5,963 nt of DNA, from NCBI GenBank assembly GCA_038327915.1, contig JBBQLO010000040.1, positions 1 to 5,963 on the forward strand, given 5' to 3'. The position numbers and the translations under genes were made by a program. This document shows, in pieces, positions 5,413 to 5,963 of the stretch; position 1 is the stretch's first letter, and each line of letters begins with the position of its first letter. This stretch comes from CAIXDB01 sp038327915. Lineage in GTDB: Bacteria > Patescibacteriota > Minisyncoccia > Phycocordibacterales > DATDWN01. Below the pieces are notes generated by a model. It did not search any database, had not been told where the DNA came from, and worked only from the letters and a program-made list of their open reading frames with translations.

Positions 5413-5963
5413 TTCCCTCGGGGTTATCTCAAACGTCACAGTAGATATGACATATTGTCTGAGAACTTCACCGATATAGCTAGATTACAATTCTATGTCA
5501 CCATAGAAAAGAGACACCTTCGTCACAATTTATGATCTGACCTAAGTCAGAACGCGGTGACAGGATTTATCTAATCCCATTCGCTACCCACGCTTTCGTG
5601 TTTCAGTGTCAGGAATGCAACAATGTGCTGCCTTCGCTTTCGGTGTTCACCATGATATCAACGTAGTTCACCCCTACTCCATGAGTTCCACACATCCCTC
5701 GCATCCTCTAGTCGTGCCGTTTCGCCCGCATGTCCAGGGTTAAGCCCTGGGTTTTAACAGGCGACTAACACAACCACCTACACACCCTTTACGCCCAATA
5801 ATTCCGGATAACGCTCGGGGCACTCGTATTACCGCTGCTGCTGGCACGAGTTTAGCAACCCCTTATTCATGAAGTACTATCAATAACTTTCTCCTTCATA
5901 AAAGACCTTTACATCCCGAAAGACTTCATCAATCACGCGACGTCGCTCCATCAGACTTTCGTC

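Larger units (their letters stand above)
4204..5567 (-). mobile_element. Group I intron in the 16S 790 loop, carrying an endonuclease gene
   Basis: The 16S sequence breaks after GGGATTAGATA and resumes at CCCCAGTAGTCC, about E. coli 794/795, with 1,364 nt between. Core elements traced by hand: P3 (AUCUAGCU at 5478-5485 with AGUUAGAU at 5113-5120), P6 (GGG-AA-bulge plus a 22-bp helix), P7 (GACUAU at 5128-5133 inside GUAGAGACUAU, with AUAGUC at 4295-4300 inside AAGAUAUAGUCC), P8 (UCUGU at 5096-5100 with ACAGA at 4308-4312), and P9 (CUCAUGG-GUGA-CCAUGAG at 4273-4290). A second GUGA-capped hairpin (5491-5508) fits P2. GUGA is a GNRA loop, typical of the L2 and L9 contacts. AAGAUAUAGUCC is a classic group I signature. 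The endonuclease gene fills the P8 loop. I could not assign P1, and the base before exon 2 is A, not the usual G. Group I introns with LAGLIDADG genes in 16S are known from giant sulfur bacteria and CPR. Confidence 0.9.

Noticed and set aside
5152..5479. Small frames on both strands within the intron P6 domain
   Set aside because: They cross the inverted-repeat arms and hairpins, have no recognisable motif and sit in structural RNA.

Overview
The window is a compact, AT-rich bacterial segment. The main signal is a 16S rRNA gene on the minus strand that fills 3281-5963 and runs off the right edge. Its sequence style (AGCAGCAGCGG in the 530 loop, TACCCCAGTAGTCC at the 790 loop), its large insertions, the absence of a neighbouring 23S gene, and a self-splicing-type intron with a LAGLIDADG endonuclease together suggest a Patescibacteria/CPR-like organism. 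This placement is inferred from sequence style only.

Layout, left to right. Bases 1-132 hold the C-terminal end of an unidentified plus-strand gene. Bases 133-265 are an AT-rich gap between convergent genes with no convincing terminator. On the minus strand come a pyruvate kinase gene (266-1702, GTG start) and, 28 bp upstream of it, a multi-pass membrane protein gene (1731-2396); the two probably share a transcript. Further upstream on the same strand are tRNA-Ile(GAT) at 2455-2527, a degraded copy of that tRNA's 5' part at 2564-2587, a UUCG-capped hairpin terminator at 2642-2667, and a 90-codon small membrane protein gene (2674-2946). A bidirectional terminator hairpin lies at 3001-3029. Bases 3030-3280 form the 16S trailer, with only a UUCG hairpin and no gene visible.

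The 16S gene (from about E. coli position 379 to the 3' end) has two large insertions. A 1,364-nt group I intron (4204-5567) sits in the 790 loop. Its P3, P6, P7, P8 and P9 elements can be traced by hand, and a two-motif LAGLIDADG endonuclease gene occupies the P8 loop. A structured insertion of about 190 nt extends helix 40. The rRNA itself looks functional, because many departures from the bacterial consensus are compensated across helices (505/526, 511-514/537-540, 921/1396, helix 35, helix 37). After an intact helix 45, however, the 3' tail reads GAAUAAUUCAAUU instead of GAUCACCUCCUUA, so no anti-Shine-Dalgarno sequence is present. In line with this, three of the four gene starts visible here have no Shine-Dalgarno sequence.

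The most unusual features are the missing anti-SD in an otherwise covarying 16S, the intron whose apparent 3' end is not G, and the helix 40 insertion. The two insertions together with primer-site changes would make this organism hard to detect by standard 16S amplicon surveys.
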